DNA from: Planococcus halocryophilus
GTDB taxonomy: Bacteria > Bacillota > Bacilli > Bacillales_A > Planococcaceae
Direction of reading: 5' to 3'
Assembly (NCBI RefSeq): GCF_001687585.2
Contig: NZ_CP016537.2
Coordinates: 3,134,001 to 3,198,000, forward strand
DNA length: 64,000 bases
In this document: positions 8,408-21,392 of the stretch, one piece after another
How the letters are laid out: each line of letters begins with the position of its first letter
How positions within the stretch are numbered: the first letter of the stretch is position 1
The notes under the pieces: model-generated
The model's input: only the letters and a program-made list of their open reading frames with translations
The model's database searches: none
Told to the model about the DNA's origin: nothing
Position numbers and translations under genes: made by a program

Positions 8408-9391
8408 TTATAAATACTCTTTTTCAAACGTTCTTGTGCTGCGTACTGTATCAATTGGGCGCACTAATTTTTCGATTTGATCACGTTTTGCTTCTAAGAA
8501 TGGTGGAAGCGATAATTTTTCCCCAACCGTTTCATATGGTTCGTCGCCCAGAAATCCTGGACCGTCTGTTGCCCATTCGAACAAGATGCCTGGTGCAACG
8601 CGTACATACAAGGATTCAAAGAAAAAACGATCAACATAGCCTGAAGTATGGAAACCTTGGTTTTGCATCCGGTTGATCCATTCCTCTAAGACGTTTCGGT
8701 CTGCCACACGGAACGCCGCGTGATGAACCGTACCAAAGCCTTGACGCCCCTGTGGCAATAACTTGTTATGCTCGACAATCACTTGCGCTCCGTTGCCGCC
8801 TTCGCCAAGGTCGAATAAATAGAACGAACCTTCTTTCGCAATTTGGCGCATCAACATCGCTTTTTCCAACACTTCTTTAAATGCATCAAAATCTGCGATG
8901 CGGATATGAACAGGTCCAAGTCCTGTAATGGCGAATTCAAGTGGGACTGGTCCATTTTGCCACGGTGTACCCGATTCCACCCCTTCGTTTGTTTCATCTG
9001 AAATCAGCATGTATTGCTGATCATCAAAATCGACGAACGAAATGGTTTTCTTGCCGAATACTTCTTGAATGCCTTTGTGCACCACGTTGTATTGATCAAA
9101 ACGTTTGATCCAATAGTCGAGTGCTGCATCTGTTGGCACGCGGAACGCGGTTTTGTAAATTTCGTTCGTACCGTGCGATCCTTTCGGGATGTTCGGGAAG
9201 TCAAAGAACGTCATATCTGTTCCAGCAGACCCTTTATCATCTGCGAAGAATAAGTGATAGGTTTGAATATCGTCTTGGTTGACTGTTTTCTTTACTAAAC
9301 GCATACCTAATACGTAAGTGAAAAATTCATAGTTTTTCTCAGCAGAGCTGGTAATGGCGGTTACGTGGTGAATTCCTTTTAGTCTGTTCAT
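8408..9391 (-). CDS. Ring-cleaving dioxygenase of the MhqA/MhqE/MhqO type (glyoxalase fold)
   Basis: The 327-residue protein contains two vicinal-oxygen-chelate modules. The first begins GIHHVTAITSSAEKNYEFF and the second spans GPVHIRIADFDAF to VHHAAFRVADR. The pattern of His (HHVT, VHHAAF) and Glu (FFFESLYVRVAPGILFEWATD) fits an Fe2+-dependent extradiol-type dioxygenase. Homologues in Bacillus belong to the MhqR regulon induced by catechol, hydroquinone and diamide-like stress. It is the first gene of a two-gene operon with the FMN reductase. The start is ATG with an AGAGGAG ribosome site. The perfect palindrome 25 bp upstream supports MhqR-type repression. Confidence 0.88.
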   Translation of the reverse strand: MNRLKGIHHVTAITSSAEKNYEFFTYVLGMRLVKKTVNQDDIQTYHLFFADDKGSAGTDMTFFDFPNIPKGSHGTNEIYKTAFRVPTDAALDYWIKRFDQYNVVHKGIQEVFGKKTISFVDFDDQQYMLISDETNEGVESGTPWQNGPVPLEFAITGLGPVHIRIADFDAFKEVLEKAMLMRQIAKEGSFYLFDLGEGGNGAQVIVEHNKLLPQGRQGFGTVHHAAFRVADRNVLEEWINRMQNQGFHTSGYVDRFFFESLYVRVAPGILFEWATDGPGFLGDEPYETVGEKLSLPPFLEAKRDQIEKLVRPIDTVRSTRTFEKEYL

Positions 9392-9415
9392 GAGTCATTC
9401 TCCTCTGTGATTTTA

Positions 9416-9439
9416 ATTTATCTCGAATTCGAGATAAAT
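9416..9439 (-). promoter_or_regulatory. MhqR-type operator
   Basis: A perfect 24-bp palindrome with core TATCTCGAATTCGAGATA lies 25 bp upstream of the dioxygenase start. From memory, this core matches the Bacillus subtilis MhqR box (tATCTcgAAtTCgAGATa). No MarR-type gene lies in the window, so the regulator would be encoded elsewhere. Confidence 0.8.
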
Positions 9440-9513
9440 GATTAAAAAATTTAACTATCTGTCTACTAAGTTGAGTTTCTATTTGCTTGAGGGATATTTA
9501 TCTTGAAACTATT

Positions 9514-9531
9514 TATCTTTAATTTAGGATA
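9514..9531 (-). promoter_or_regulatory. Second, degenerate MhqR-like site
   Basis: TATCTTTAATTTAGGATA matches the upstream palindrome core at 13 of 18 positions and is centred about 95 bp further from the gene. It is weaker and may be an auxiliary site or chance in AT-rich DNA. Confidence 0.35.
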
Positions 9532-9586
9532 ATAATATCATGCGGTATATCAAGTGTCAACAAGTTGGATTAAATACTAGACAAAT

Positions 9587-9616
9587 AAAAGAGAACAGAA
9601 AATTCCTCTGTTCTCT
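9587..9616 (-). terminator. Terminator of the sulP-arsR operon
   Basis: AGAGAACAG pairs with CTGTTCTCT around a 9-nt loop; on the minus strand the stem is followed by TTTT. Confidence 0.75.
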
Positions 9617-9645
9617 CGCATCCATCATTCAATCCTAATACCCCG

Positions 9646-9978
9646 CTATTTTTCATCCTCATTCAACCGATCGAGTATTGTAATGGTTTCCGACAACTGG
9701 TTGTTAAAAATTTTCTTGGCTACATCCAATAAGTCAATAATCATCGGATCACGTAAAGAATAAATGACGCGGTTTCCTTCTTTACTGCCTGTGACGATGT
9801 TTTTTGACCTCAACACGGTTAGTTGTTGCGATACTGCTGAGCCTTCGCTTTCGGCAAGTTGTTGGATTTCGTTGACGCTTTTATTGCCGTCAGCCAAAAT
9901 TTCTAAAATGCGAATGCGAAGCGGGTGTGCTAAAGCTTTAAAAAATTCGGCTTTAAATTGCTGCATGGCCATATTCAA
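9646..9978 (-). CDS. ArsR-family winged-helix regulator
   Basis: This ~110-residue protein is a single ArsR/SmtB-type winged helix (FKALAHPLRIRILEIL, then VSQQLTVLRSKNIVTGSKEGNRVIYSL). There is no CxC metal site in the recognition helix. The frame extends upstream to a GTG at 10002, but the ribosome site GAAAGGAAG lies inside that extension and fits the TTG at 9978 or the ATG at 9972. It follows the SulP transporter gene with almost no gap, so the two are co-transcribed. ArsR proteins next to SulP permeases are common and may autoregulate the operon; the signal is not evident from sequence. Confidence 0.85.
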   Translation of the reverse strand: MNMAMQQFKAEFFKALAHPLRIRILEILADGNKSVNEIQQLAESEGSAVSQQLTVLRSKNIVTGSKEGNRVIYSLRDPMIIDLLDVAKKIFNNQLSETITILDRLNEDEK

Positions 9979-10006
9979 AATGAGTTTCTTCCTTTCTATC
10001 ACGGTG

Positions 10007-11752
10007 TTAAGTTTCTTCGGTTTTTTTATAATCTAGACCTGCTGAAAGAGCCGTACATTCCTCAAACGCAAAATGCTGGCAACTTAAGCATTTGTTCCGA
10101 TCCAGTTGTTCTAGCGAAAAATCAATCGCTTCCCCAGTATGCTCAAAGAAATGCTCTTCTCCAGTATAGTCATACAAGCCAGTTTTTTTCACGATACTTA
10201 ATGGATGTGGATTCATTCCTGAAAAAATCACAGTGCCATGTGTTGAAAAATCTTTTACGATACTCGATAAATACGCTTCAGCCGTCGCATCCATAAAAGG
10301 CACTTTTCCCATTCTTAAAAGTAAGATATTCGGCTTGTAGTGAATGGTGCGCATAATGGATTGTTCGAAAGTTTGAGCTGAACCAAAAAATAATGGCCCT
10401 TCAATATTAAATATACTGATTTGCGGGCAATCGCGGCTATTGGTCACACGGTGAGTCTCTACTCGTTTATTTTTATGCTCAGGATCTGGTAATGCTTTCG
10501 CAATGATCAATTGTTCACTCATTTGTTTCGCAAATAAAATCACAGCAGCAATTAACCCAACTTCGACTGCAACCGTCAAGCTTACAAACACCGTTAACAA
10601 GAACGTCACCAACAACACAAGTGAGTCTGTCGTTTTTGTTTTTAATAGCGAGACGAATACACGACGTTCGCTCATATTCCAAGCCACAATCATTAACACC
10701 GGCGCCATACTAGCCAGTGGAATGGCTGAAGCATAAGGAGCGAATAAAACAAGAACTAATAACACTACACTCCCGTGAATAATTCCGGAAAAGGGAGATA
10801 CGGCTCCATTTTTGATATTTGTCGCTGTTCTCGCAATCGCTCCTGTCGCAGGAATTCCCCCGAACAAAGGTGTGACCATGTTGGCGACTCCTTGGCCGAT
10901 TAGCTCTCTATTACTATTATGTTTAGTGCCGGTCATGCCATCTGCAACAACCGCAGATAATAAGGATTCAATCCCGCCAAGCATCGCAATGACAAAAGCC
11001 GGACCAATCAGCAATTGAATTCGTTCAAAAGTGATTTCTGGAAAATGGAATTCTGGTAGTTTGTTTGAAATTTCACCAAACGCTGAACCAATAGTCGCCA
11101 CTTCACTCGGGAAAAAAATTATCGCAGCCACTGTAGAAACCAATAAACCAATTAACGGTCCTGGAACTTTTGGTAAAATCTTCGGTGTTAGTATGACTGC
11201 GATCAAACAAATCACTGCAGTCAACACACTATATATATTAATGGTATCCATGCGAAGAATGATTTCTTTTACATTCATCAAGAAAGATTCGTGTTTTTCC
11301 ACATTGCTTAACCCTAAAAAATTAGCTATTTGTCCTACAAAAATAAGGACAGCAATTCCTGATGTAAATCCGATTGTCACTGGTCGTGGGATGTATTTAA
11401 TCAACGACCCCAGTTTGAAAATACCCATTAAAACGAGCATAATTCCAGCTAGAAATCCGGCCAGCAACAAACTCTCGTATCCGTAAGTCAGCACAATGGC
11501 AAACAAGATGGGTATAAACGCGCCAGTCGGACCGCCGATTTGAAATTTAGACCCACCAAATAATGAAATCAAAATCCCTGCAATAATAGTCGTATAAATT
11601 CCGTACTCTGGATTTACACCCGACGCAATGGCAAAAGCCATGCCTAGTGGAATTGCGATGATTCCAACAACCAATCCAGACAATACATCCTTCTTAAAAC
11701 TTTGAACTGAATATCCTGCGTATCTACCCGTGAAAATTGATTTCTTCTCCAT
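10007..11752 (-). CDS. SulP/SLC26-family anion transporter with STAS domain
   Basis: The 581-residue protein has about 11-12 hydrophobic segments (residues 20-410, including GMAFAIASGVNPEYGIYTTIIAGIL and GIPATGAIARTATNIKNGA). A cytoplasmic STAS domain follows (about 440-545, ISIFNIEGPLFFGSAQTFEQ and LRMGKVPFMDATAEAYL). SulP proteins move sulfate, bicarbonate or other anions. The C-terminal tail has a small Cys cluster (CLSCQHFAFEEC) beyond STAS that could bind metal. ATG at 11752 follows AAGAAGG. The gene is joined to the downstream ArsR regulator, and the anion carried is not known. Confidence 0.9.
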   Translation of the reverse strand: MEKKSIFTGRYAGYSVQSFKKDVLSGLVVGIIAIPLGMAFAIASGVNPEYGIYTTIIAGILISLFGGSKFQIGGPTGAFIPILFAIVLTYGYESLLLAGFLAGIMLVLMGIFKLGSLIKYIPRPVTIGFTSGIAVLIFVGQIANFLGLSNVEKHESFLMNVKEIILRMDTINIYSVLTAVICLIAVILTPKILPKVPGPLIGLLVSTVAAIIFFPSEVATIGSAFGEISNKLPEFHFPEITFERIQLLIGPAFVIAMLGGIESLLSAVVADGMTGTKHNSNRELIGQGVANMVTPLFGGIPATGAIARTATNIKNGAVSPFSGIIHGSVVLLVLVLFAPYASAIPLASMAPVLMIVAWNMSERRVFVSLLKTKTTDSLVLLVTFLLTVFVSLTVAVEVGLIAAVILFAKQMSEQLIIAKALPDPEHKNKRVETHRVTNSRDCPQISIFNIEGPLFFGSAQTFEQSIMRTIHYKPNILLLRMGKVPFMDATAEAYLSSIVKDFSTHGTVIFSGMNPHPLSIVKKTGLYDYTGEEHFFEHTGEAIDFSLEQLDRNKCLSCQHFAFEECTALSAGLDYKKTEET

Positions 11753-11864
11753 ACTAGGACCTTCTTTTTCTTATTATAGTATATCTGATTATTTGAATAT
11801 TTAATAATACAAACATACTCCTCTTAATACAAATTGTCAAAGTCTCTAGTTATTGAAAACAAAT

Positions 11865-11913
11865 AAAAAAACTGCTTCAACGTCATGTTCATGACAGTTT
11901 GAGGCAGTTTTTT
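11865..11913 (-). terminator. Terminator of the second FMN reductase gene
   Basis: ACTGCCTCAAACTGTCAT pairs with ATGACGTTGAAGCAGT (one bulge) and is followed by a T-run on the minus strand. Confidence 0.8.
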
Positions 11914-11931
11914 ATAAGATTCGGCTTATAT

Positions 11932-12495
11932 TTATTTATTTCTTAAAGGTTCAAAAGCATTGGTCCACGCATTTACTTGATCCAGCAAAGTCGTCACCGA
12001 TTTTACGTGTAAATCTGCCGGTTTAAATTCACTCATCTTAACAAAATCTGTGAATAACGACATGGCTGGGTGCGTTCTAACCGTAGCCACTTGCAGCTCG
12101 GCTAAAATAATACGTAAGGCTTCAGCTGCGCGTACTCCCCCCGATGAGCCATAACTGATGATTCCCGCTGCTTTATTATTCCATTCTGGATATAAATAAT
12201 CGATTGCATTTTTTAACGCAGAGGTTACGCCATGGTTATATTCTGGGCAAATAAACACATAGCCATCCAACTCTTTAATTTTTTTAGACCATGGAATCGC
12301 TTCTGGTGTTTGATAATCCTGACTGTAAGCAGCCGAAACAGGCTCTGCATACATCGGTAAATTAAATTCAGCCAAATCTACCACTTCATATTCAGCATCT
12401 CCGCGTTTGTCCGCAATGTCTTTTACCCATTGTGCGACTTGCAAGCTATTACGCCCTGGTCTTGTACTTCCCGTAATAATCCCGATCTTTGTCAT
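11932..12495 (-). CDS. NAD(P)H-dependent FMN reductase (second paralogue)
   Basis: This is a 187-residue flavodoxin-like reductase with the FMN loop GSTRPGRNS, the segment PEYNHGVTSALKNAIDYLYPEW and SYGSSGGVRAAEALRIIL. It is clearly paralogous to the protein at 7818-8360. The TTG at 12513 lies inside the ribosome site TTGAGGAGG, so ATG 12495 (MTKIGIITGS) is the real start. The gene stands alone between its own terminator and a divergent PAS-GGDEF gene. Its upstream region has no MhqR-type palindrome, so it is probably controlled differently from the first paralogue. Confidence 0.87.
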   Translation of the reverse strand: MTKIGIITGSTRPGRNSLQVAQWVKDIADKRGDAEYEVVDLAEFNLPMYAEPVSAAYSQDYQTPEAIPWSKKIKELDGYVFICPEYNHGVTSALKNAIDYLYPEWNNKAAGIISYGSSGGVRAAEALRIILAELQVATVRTHPAMSLFTDFVKMSEFKPADLHVKSVTTLLDQVNAWTNAFEPLRNK

Positions 12496-12811
12496 GAATA
12501 TGTTCCTCCTCAAATTGTGATATTACCTTAGCTCTGTGAACCTTTACTCCTTGATGCCATTCCATCATAAGGGAAAAAGCCTCCTATTTCAATTAAATAT
12601 ACAGACTATTCTGTCTAAATAAACAATAGATTCTCACCTAGCAAAAACCAACTCTTGTAATTAAAATCGATATAGTACAAAATGCTATCTTGTTTTTGCT
12701 TTATCCACTAAACTTATAAAAAGATGTTAAATAATAACTTAAAATTATAATATAGAAATACATAAAAAAATCACAATTCACATTTCATATGCCGAAGGGA
12801 GGTCTATAGTT
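12496..12811. other. Divergent intergenic region
   Basis: It contains the promoters of the FMN reductase and the PAS-GGDEF gene. The only structured element noticed is the inverted repeat at 12601-12616; the rest is AT-rich and unremarkable. Confidence 0.5.
12601..12616. promoter_or_regulatory. Possible operator upstream of FMN reductase
   Basis: ACAGACTATTCTGTCT contains two overlapping inverted repeats (ACAGA/TCTGT and AGAC/GTCT). It lies about 106 bp upstream of the reductase start. The regulator is unknown. Confidence 0.3.
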
Positions 12812-14848
12812 TTGAAAAACTTTATAGATAAATCACAACATCCTGTTCTAGCTTCAGTTGAATTTTTTGACATGATCCAAGATCCTATTTTTTTAATAGC
12901 TGAAGATAACGAGACGTTCCGTTATGTTTACGCGAATCCTACTGCTGTTAAAGTTTTTTCTCTCCAAAAGACTGATATCCGCAAAAGATTAGAAGAAGTC
13001 TCATCTTCCGCACATATCCCTCTTCACTATTATCGTGAAGTCCAATCTTCAAAAAAAACAGTCGAAGTTACCGAAACCATTCGAACGGAAAATGGAGATA
13101 TTCTTGGGGACATTGTGCTGAATCCAATCTTGTCAGACGATGGGAACTGCACGTATATTTTAGCTACTCTTAAAGAAATGACAGAACTGAAAAAAACAGA
13201 TCGCCTCTTGCAAGAAAGTGAGCAACGCTACCAATCATTAGCATCTAATCATCCTTATGGTATTTTTGTATTCGACGAAAATGGTCATTTACAGAGTGGA
13301 AATATCGGAACCGAAACGATTACCGGATACTCTGCGGAGGAATTGCTCGAGACATCGTTTTTATCCATGATTGTTGCAAATGAAATCGATAAAATTAAGC
13401 ATCATTTTTACGAAACTTTACACAAAAACCGCCTGGAGCGATATGAATTTGCATGTCGTCATAAAAATGATCAGCTCCTCTATCTTCAAGCAACCAATAT
13501 ACCGATACGCCTCGACGGAAAATTAGTGGGCATGCATGTTGTAGTGACTGATATTACGGAAATGACCTATGCGAAAAAGAGTTTAAATGAAACAAAGGAA
13601 AAGCTAGAAATCTTTTGGGAGAACTCTGCGGTGCCAATCTTTTATATCGATGCCAATGGCGATATATTAAAAGTAAATCCAGCATTTGAAGAAATGTTTG
13701 AGTATACAGAAGAAGAAATGATCAATAAAAAAGGATCTATTATTCCTCCAGGGAGCAAAGTCGATCAAATGTCCATATTGAAGGGGATTCTTCAAGGAGA
13801 GACGATCAAATCGCACGATACCGTTCGCATAACCAAGTCTGGAAAATTGTTAAATGTCATTTCTTCTTACTCACCCGTGCGTAATGAGAAAAAAGAAATA
13901 GTTGGTGCAACAATCATATACAAGAATATAACAGAACTAAAAAAGATGGGAAAAGAGCTTCAGAAAAGCCAAGAAAAATATCGACTCATTACCGAAAGCA
14001 CATTGGACATTATTACGCTAATGAACCTTTCTGGAGAAATTGAATACGTCTCCCCTGCAAGCAAGAAAGTTCTAGGGTTTTCTGATAAGGTTTACATTGG
14101 AAAACTCTTTACGCAAAACATTCATCCAGAAGACACCTTTACGTTAATAGACAATGTGACTGCTGTTATAAATGGTGGACAACCCACTCCATTAGATGTT
14201 CGTTACTTGCACCAAGATGGTCATTATATATGGATGGAAGTGTCACCTACTCCCGTCTATTCAAATGGAGAAATGACGCAATTGTTTACACTTGCGCGAG
14301 ATGTGACAGAACGAAAAAGACTGCAAAGCGACATTGCCAAAATGGCGTTTTATGACCATTTATCCGGCATACCAAACCGCCGCAGCTTTGATGAAAAATT
14401 AGAAAAAGCGGTTCTTCAAGCCAATCGCACAAACAAAAAAATCGCTGTTTTAATGTTAGACGGCCGAAAGTTCAAAAAAATTAACGATCAGTTTGGCCAC
14501 GACGCAGGAGATGCTGTTATTAAAGAAATGGCTACCCGTTTACAAGCCTCTATCCGTTTTGGTGACACGGCAGCACGTTTAGGCGGGGATGAAATGGGGG
14601 TTATTTTACCTGAAATTGACTCTGTGGACATTGCGATTGCTACCGCTGAACAGATTCTCAAGTCCTATGAAACTCCTGTACTTTTTAACGGTCATGAAAT
14701 CACAATGGGTGCAGGCATTGGCATTTCCATATACCCTGATGATGCCGCTAATGAAAAACAACTGATCAAACATGCGGACTTAGCTTTGTATGAAGCAAAA
14801 AAAGCGAACCGGGATGCGTATCGCGTTTACGAAGAGGATCAGAGATAA
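12812..14848 (+). CDS. Four-PAS diguanylate cyclase with GGDEM active-site motif
   Basis: This is a soluble 678-residue protein with no membrane segment. Four PAS-like sensor modules span about 15-125, 140-255, 262-378 and 385-500. A GGDEF domain follows (about 503-670, starting MAFYDHLSGIPNRRSF). The signature reads RLGGDEMGVIL, with Met for the usual Phe. The helix normally LDLDRFKxIND reads LDGRKFKKIND, so the first Asp is kept and the second is Arg. An RxxD site (RFGD) stands five residues before GGDEM. There is no EAL domain. Start TTG is nine bases after GGAGG. It probably makes c-di-GMP in response to an intracellular signal, although activity with GGDEM is uncertain. Confidence 0.85.
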   Translation: MKNFIDKSQHPVLASVEFFDMIQDPIFLIAEDNETFRYVYANPTAVKVFSLQKTDIRKRLEEVSSSAHIPLHYYREVQSSKKTVEVTETIRTENGDILGDIVLNPILSDDGNCTYILATLKEMTELKKTDRLLQESEQRYQSLASNHPYGIFVFDENGHLQSGNIGTETITGYSAEELLETSFLSMIVANEIDKIKHHFYETLHKNRLERYEFACRHKNDQLLYLQATNIPIRLDGKLVGMHVVVTDITEMTYAKKSLNETKEKLEIFWENSAVPIFYIDANGDILKVNPAFEEMFEYTEEEMINKKGSIIPPGSKVDQMSILKGILQGETIKSHDTVRITKSGKLLNVISSYSPVRNEKKEIVGATIIYKNITELKKMGKELQKSQEKYRLITESTLDIITLMNLSGEIEYVSPASKKVLGFSDKVYIGKLFTQNIHPEDTFTLIDNVTAVINGGQPTPLDVRYLHQDGHYIWMEVSPTPVYSNGEMTQLFTLARDVTERKRLQSDIAKMAFYDHLSGIPNRRSFDEKLEKAVLQANRTNKKIAVLMLDGRKFKKINDQFGHDAGDAVIKEMATRLQASIRFGDTAARLGGDEMGVILPEIDSVDIAIATAEQILKSYETPVLFNGHEITMGAGIGISIYPDDAANEKQLIKHADLALYEAKKANRDAYRVYEEDQR

Positions 14849-14880
14849 CGAGAGCTGTTCTTACTCTTTATAAAAAAAGA

Positions 14881-14923
14881 AAAGCCTTTAATTTGTCTGC
14901 ATCGCAAACAAATTAAAGGCTTT
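14881..14923. terminator. Bidirectional terminator
   Basis: AAAGCCTTTAATTTGT pairs with ACAAATTAAAGGCTTT. It separates the PAS-GGDEF gene from the convergent phospho-beta-glucosidase gene; the minus strand has the longer T-rich tail. Confidence 0.8.
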
Positions 14924-14953
14924 ACCTATATCCAATTTACTTTTCGACTCTCT

Positions 14954-18302
<3,349 letters not shown>

Positions 18303-18333
18303 TTGTTTCACCCCTTTATTTGAATACTCTATC

Positions 18334-18362
18334 ATCTTAATTGTACCGGTACAATTAATCAA
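18334..18362 (-). promoter_or_regulatory. bglP promoter with GntR operator in the spacer
   Basis: TTGATT (18362-18357) and TAAGAT (18339-18334) are 17 bp apart. A perfect 22-bp palindrome (TTAATTGTACC then GGTACAATTAA, 18337-18358) fills the spacer. The position implies that bound repressor blocks polymerase directly. TGTAC-GTACA cores are typical of UTRA-type GntR sugar repressors. Confidence 0.75.
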
Positions 18363-18470
18363 GTGCCGAACAAAATTATTATTTGTTATAAATTGAATTA
18401 GAGGAGCCAAAACATAGTTTATGGTATACTTCTGTTATCTTTTCAGACATTAAAGTAAAGAGGTATGCAT

Positions 18471-19172
18471 ATGTTAAAATATCAGCACATCGCAGACGAA
18501 CTAGAAAATTATATAGAAGAGCATAAGTTGCAACAAGGCGATAAACTGCCAATCTTGCAAGATTTAATGATTCAGTTCGACGTGAGTAAAAGTACGGTTA
18601 CAAAAGCTTTGGATTTACTTGAGAAAACAGGAGTGGTTTTTCAAGTAAGAGGAAGTGGAATTTTTGTCAGACGACATAAACGCCAAGGCTATATTAGCCT
18701 AAGTTCAAATCAAGGGTTTAAAAAAAACTTGGAAGAGTTCCAAATCACTTCAGAAGTGATTACGCTGGATAGACGAAAACCGACAAAAGAAGCAGCAGTA
18801 AACTTGAATATTAGTCTTGACGATGATGTTTACTACGTAAAAAGAATTCGGTTTATCCACGGACAAACACTTTGTATTGAGGAATCCTATTTTAATAAGT
18901 CCATTGTCACTTATTTGAACAAAGAAATTATTACTGAATCTATTTTCAACTACATTACTGAGGGATTAGGATTGAGCATTGGATTTGCTGATACTTACCT
19001 TCATGTCGACAAGCTAAGTGCTGAAGAAGCGGAGTATTTAGGGTTAAAAAAAGACGATCCTAAACTTGAAGTTGAATCTGTTTTCCACTTAACAAATGGT
19101 CAGCCATTCGATTTTTCAAAAATTACTTATAACTACGTCCAATCCCAATTTTTTCTTCAAGCTGTTTTATAA
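18471..19172 (+). CDS. GntR-family (UTRA) repressor of the beta-glucoside operon
   Basis: The 233-residue protein has an N-terminal GntR winged helix (about 1-65, LPILQDLMIQFDVSKSTVTKAL) and a C-terminal UTRA ligand domain (about 85-230). Relatives sense sugar phosphates and repress adjacent PTS genes. The upstream in-frame ATG at 18465 is too close to AAAGAGG, so ATG 18471 is preferred. It is divergent from bglP, and the perfect 22-bp palindrome between them is the likely target. Confidence 0.88.
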   Translation: MLKYQHIADELENYIEEHKLQQGDKLPILQDLMIQFDVSKSTVTKALDLLEKTGVVFQVRGSGIFVRRHKRQGYISLSSNQGFKKNLEEFQITSEVITLDRRKPTKEAAVNLNISLDDDVYYVKRIRFIHGQTLCIEESYFNKSIVTYLNKEIITESIFNYITEGLGLSIGFADTYLHVDKLSAEEAEYLGLKKDDPKLEVESVFHLTNGQPFDFSKITYNYVQSQFFLQAVL

Positions 19173-19180
19173 TCTGCAAC

Positions 19181-19213
19181 AAACTCGCCCTCTTTTAAGA
19201 GAGCGAGTTTTTT
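19181..19213 (+). terminator. Terminator after the GntR gene
   Basis: AAACTCGCCCTCT pairs with AGAGAGCGAGTTT (imperfect), followed by TTTTTT. Confidence 0.8.
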
Positions 19214-19232
19214 CGTTCGTGCAGATTCACTG

Positions 19233-19238
19233 TATAAT
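19233..19238 (+). promoter_or_regulatory. -10 element of hssRS
   Basis: TATAAT lies 24 bp before the hssR ATG; the corresponding -35 is weak and overlaps the preceding terminator tail. Confidence 0.5.
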
Positions 19239-19261
19239 ACAAATCAAGGAGGCTGATTGGA

Positions 19262-19932
<671 letters not shown>

Positions 19933-19936
<4 letters not shown>

Positions 19937-21303
19937 GTCTTTACGTGAAATTTATTTGGTTTACCTTTGCGACCATGTTGATCAGCAGCACGATCGCCTT
20001 TTTCGGGATGAATACGTATTACCACAGCCAACTTAAAGGTGAAAATAACGATAAGAATATGACCATCGCCATGTCTTTTGCAGATTTCTTAGATAAACTC
20101 CCAGCCGATCAGACGCGCGATGCATTGGTGACATTAGGTGATGCTGGCTATCAGCTTTATGTGACAGACGGCGCTACGGTCGAGCGCTATGGCGGTGACT
20201 ACCGCGATGAAACGATCAGTCCATCAGAAGTCCAACAAGTTTTGGACGGCACAGAATTTAACGGCATACGCGATTTTCCTAAAGAAACATTTGTTACCGG
20301 TTTTTTTGCCAATGAATTAAAAAATACAGTCGGCGTTCCGGTTGAACTAGATGGCAAACCGCATGCCTTGTTTATGCGACCAAATATTGGGCTGTTGTTT
20401 CAAGAGCTCCACTTGTTGTTTGGTGGCTTGGCAGTGGCAATTATTTTATTGAGTTTTGTTGGCATGTTAGTCGTTGCCCGATTACTGATTCAACCCATTA
20501 CAAAATTGACCGAAGCGACCGAAAAAATGGGAACAGAAACGTTTGATGTCCCCATAGCCATTCACCGGAAAGATGAAATTGGCCGTCTTGCAGATCAATT
20601 TTCAACGATGCGTTCCCGAATCGAGCAGTCTACATTAAAACGAAAGGAATTCGTGCACAATGTATCACACGATATCCAATCACCACTTCATACCATTCAA
20701 AGTTATTTAGCCTTGCTTGAAAAAGATGGCATTGCCAAAGAAGAAAAAGAACAGTACACAGCGGTTATTCAAGACGAAACAACGCGTTTATCTTTACTAA
20801 CAAAACAACTGCTGACGTTGGCGTCATTTGATGCGGAAGCAGCAGAATTGGTCGAAACCGTATCTGTGGACCAGCAGCTTCAGCAAACTTTGTCGCATTT
20901 ACGGTTTGCTTTTGAAGAAAAAGAACTTGGCATATCAGCGCAACTCGCAGAAGGGCAAGTTAAAGGCAACGGTGTCCTTCTACAAACAGTGTGGGAAAAC
21001 TTACTGACCAATGCGATTAAATACAGCGAACCTGGCAGTCTGATTGACGTTCGGTTAAGGTCTACTGCAGAACATGTGATTTTGGACTTGCAAGACGAAG
21101 GGATTGGCATGTCCCCGGCTGAAGTGGAACACGCTTTTGACCGTTTCTACCGAGCAGATCACGCTCGGACACGTTCGACAAAAGGATCTGGTCTTGGACT
21201 CGCGATTGTGAAAGAAGTTGTCGAGTTACACGGCGGAACCGTCGAGATTTCCAGCAGGCTGGGTAAAGGTTCAACTGTTCATGTAGTACTTCCACGTGTT
21301 TAA
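19933..21303 (+). CDS. hssS: Haem-sensing histidine kinase HssS
   Basis: The 456-residue membrane kinase has TM1 (about 8-28), an extracytoplasmic sensor of ~125 residues and TM2 (about 155-180). A HAMP domain follows, then the dimerisation box with phospho-His about 246 (HNVSHDIQSPLHTIQSY) and an ATPase domain with N (WENLLTNAIKYSE), G1 (DEGIGMS), F (FDRFYRADHA) and G2 (GSGLGLAIV) boxes. It is translationally coupled to hssR. In staphylococci the HssS-HssR pair senses excess haem or haem-induced membrane stress. The sensor domain is divergent, so the ligand is inferred from the neighbourhood. Confidence 0.87.
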
Positions 21304-21312
21304 ATTTTATAC

Positions 21313-21356
21313 AGCTGTACTAAACGTTTTTTATTGCGTTTAGTACAGCTTTTTTT
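21313..21356 (+). terminator. Terminator between hssS and hrtB
   Basis: AGCTGTACTAAACG pairs with CGTTTAGTACAGCT and is followed by TTTTTT, so hrtBA is transcribed from its own promoter. Confidence 0.88.
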
Positions 21357-21392
21357 CTTAAGTAAATATATTTTCCGTAATTGTCACCCGTC

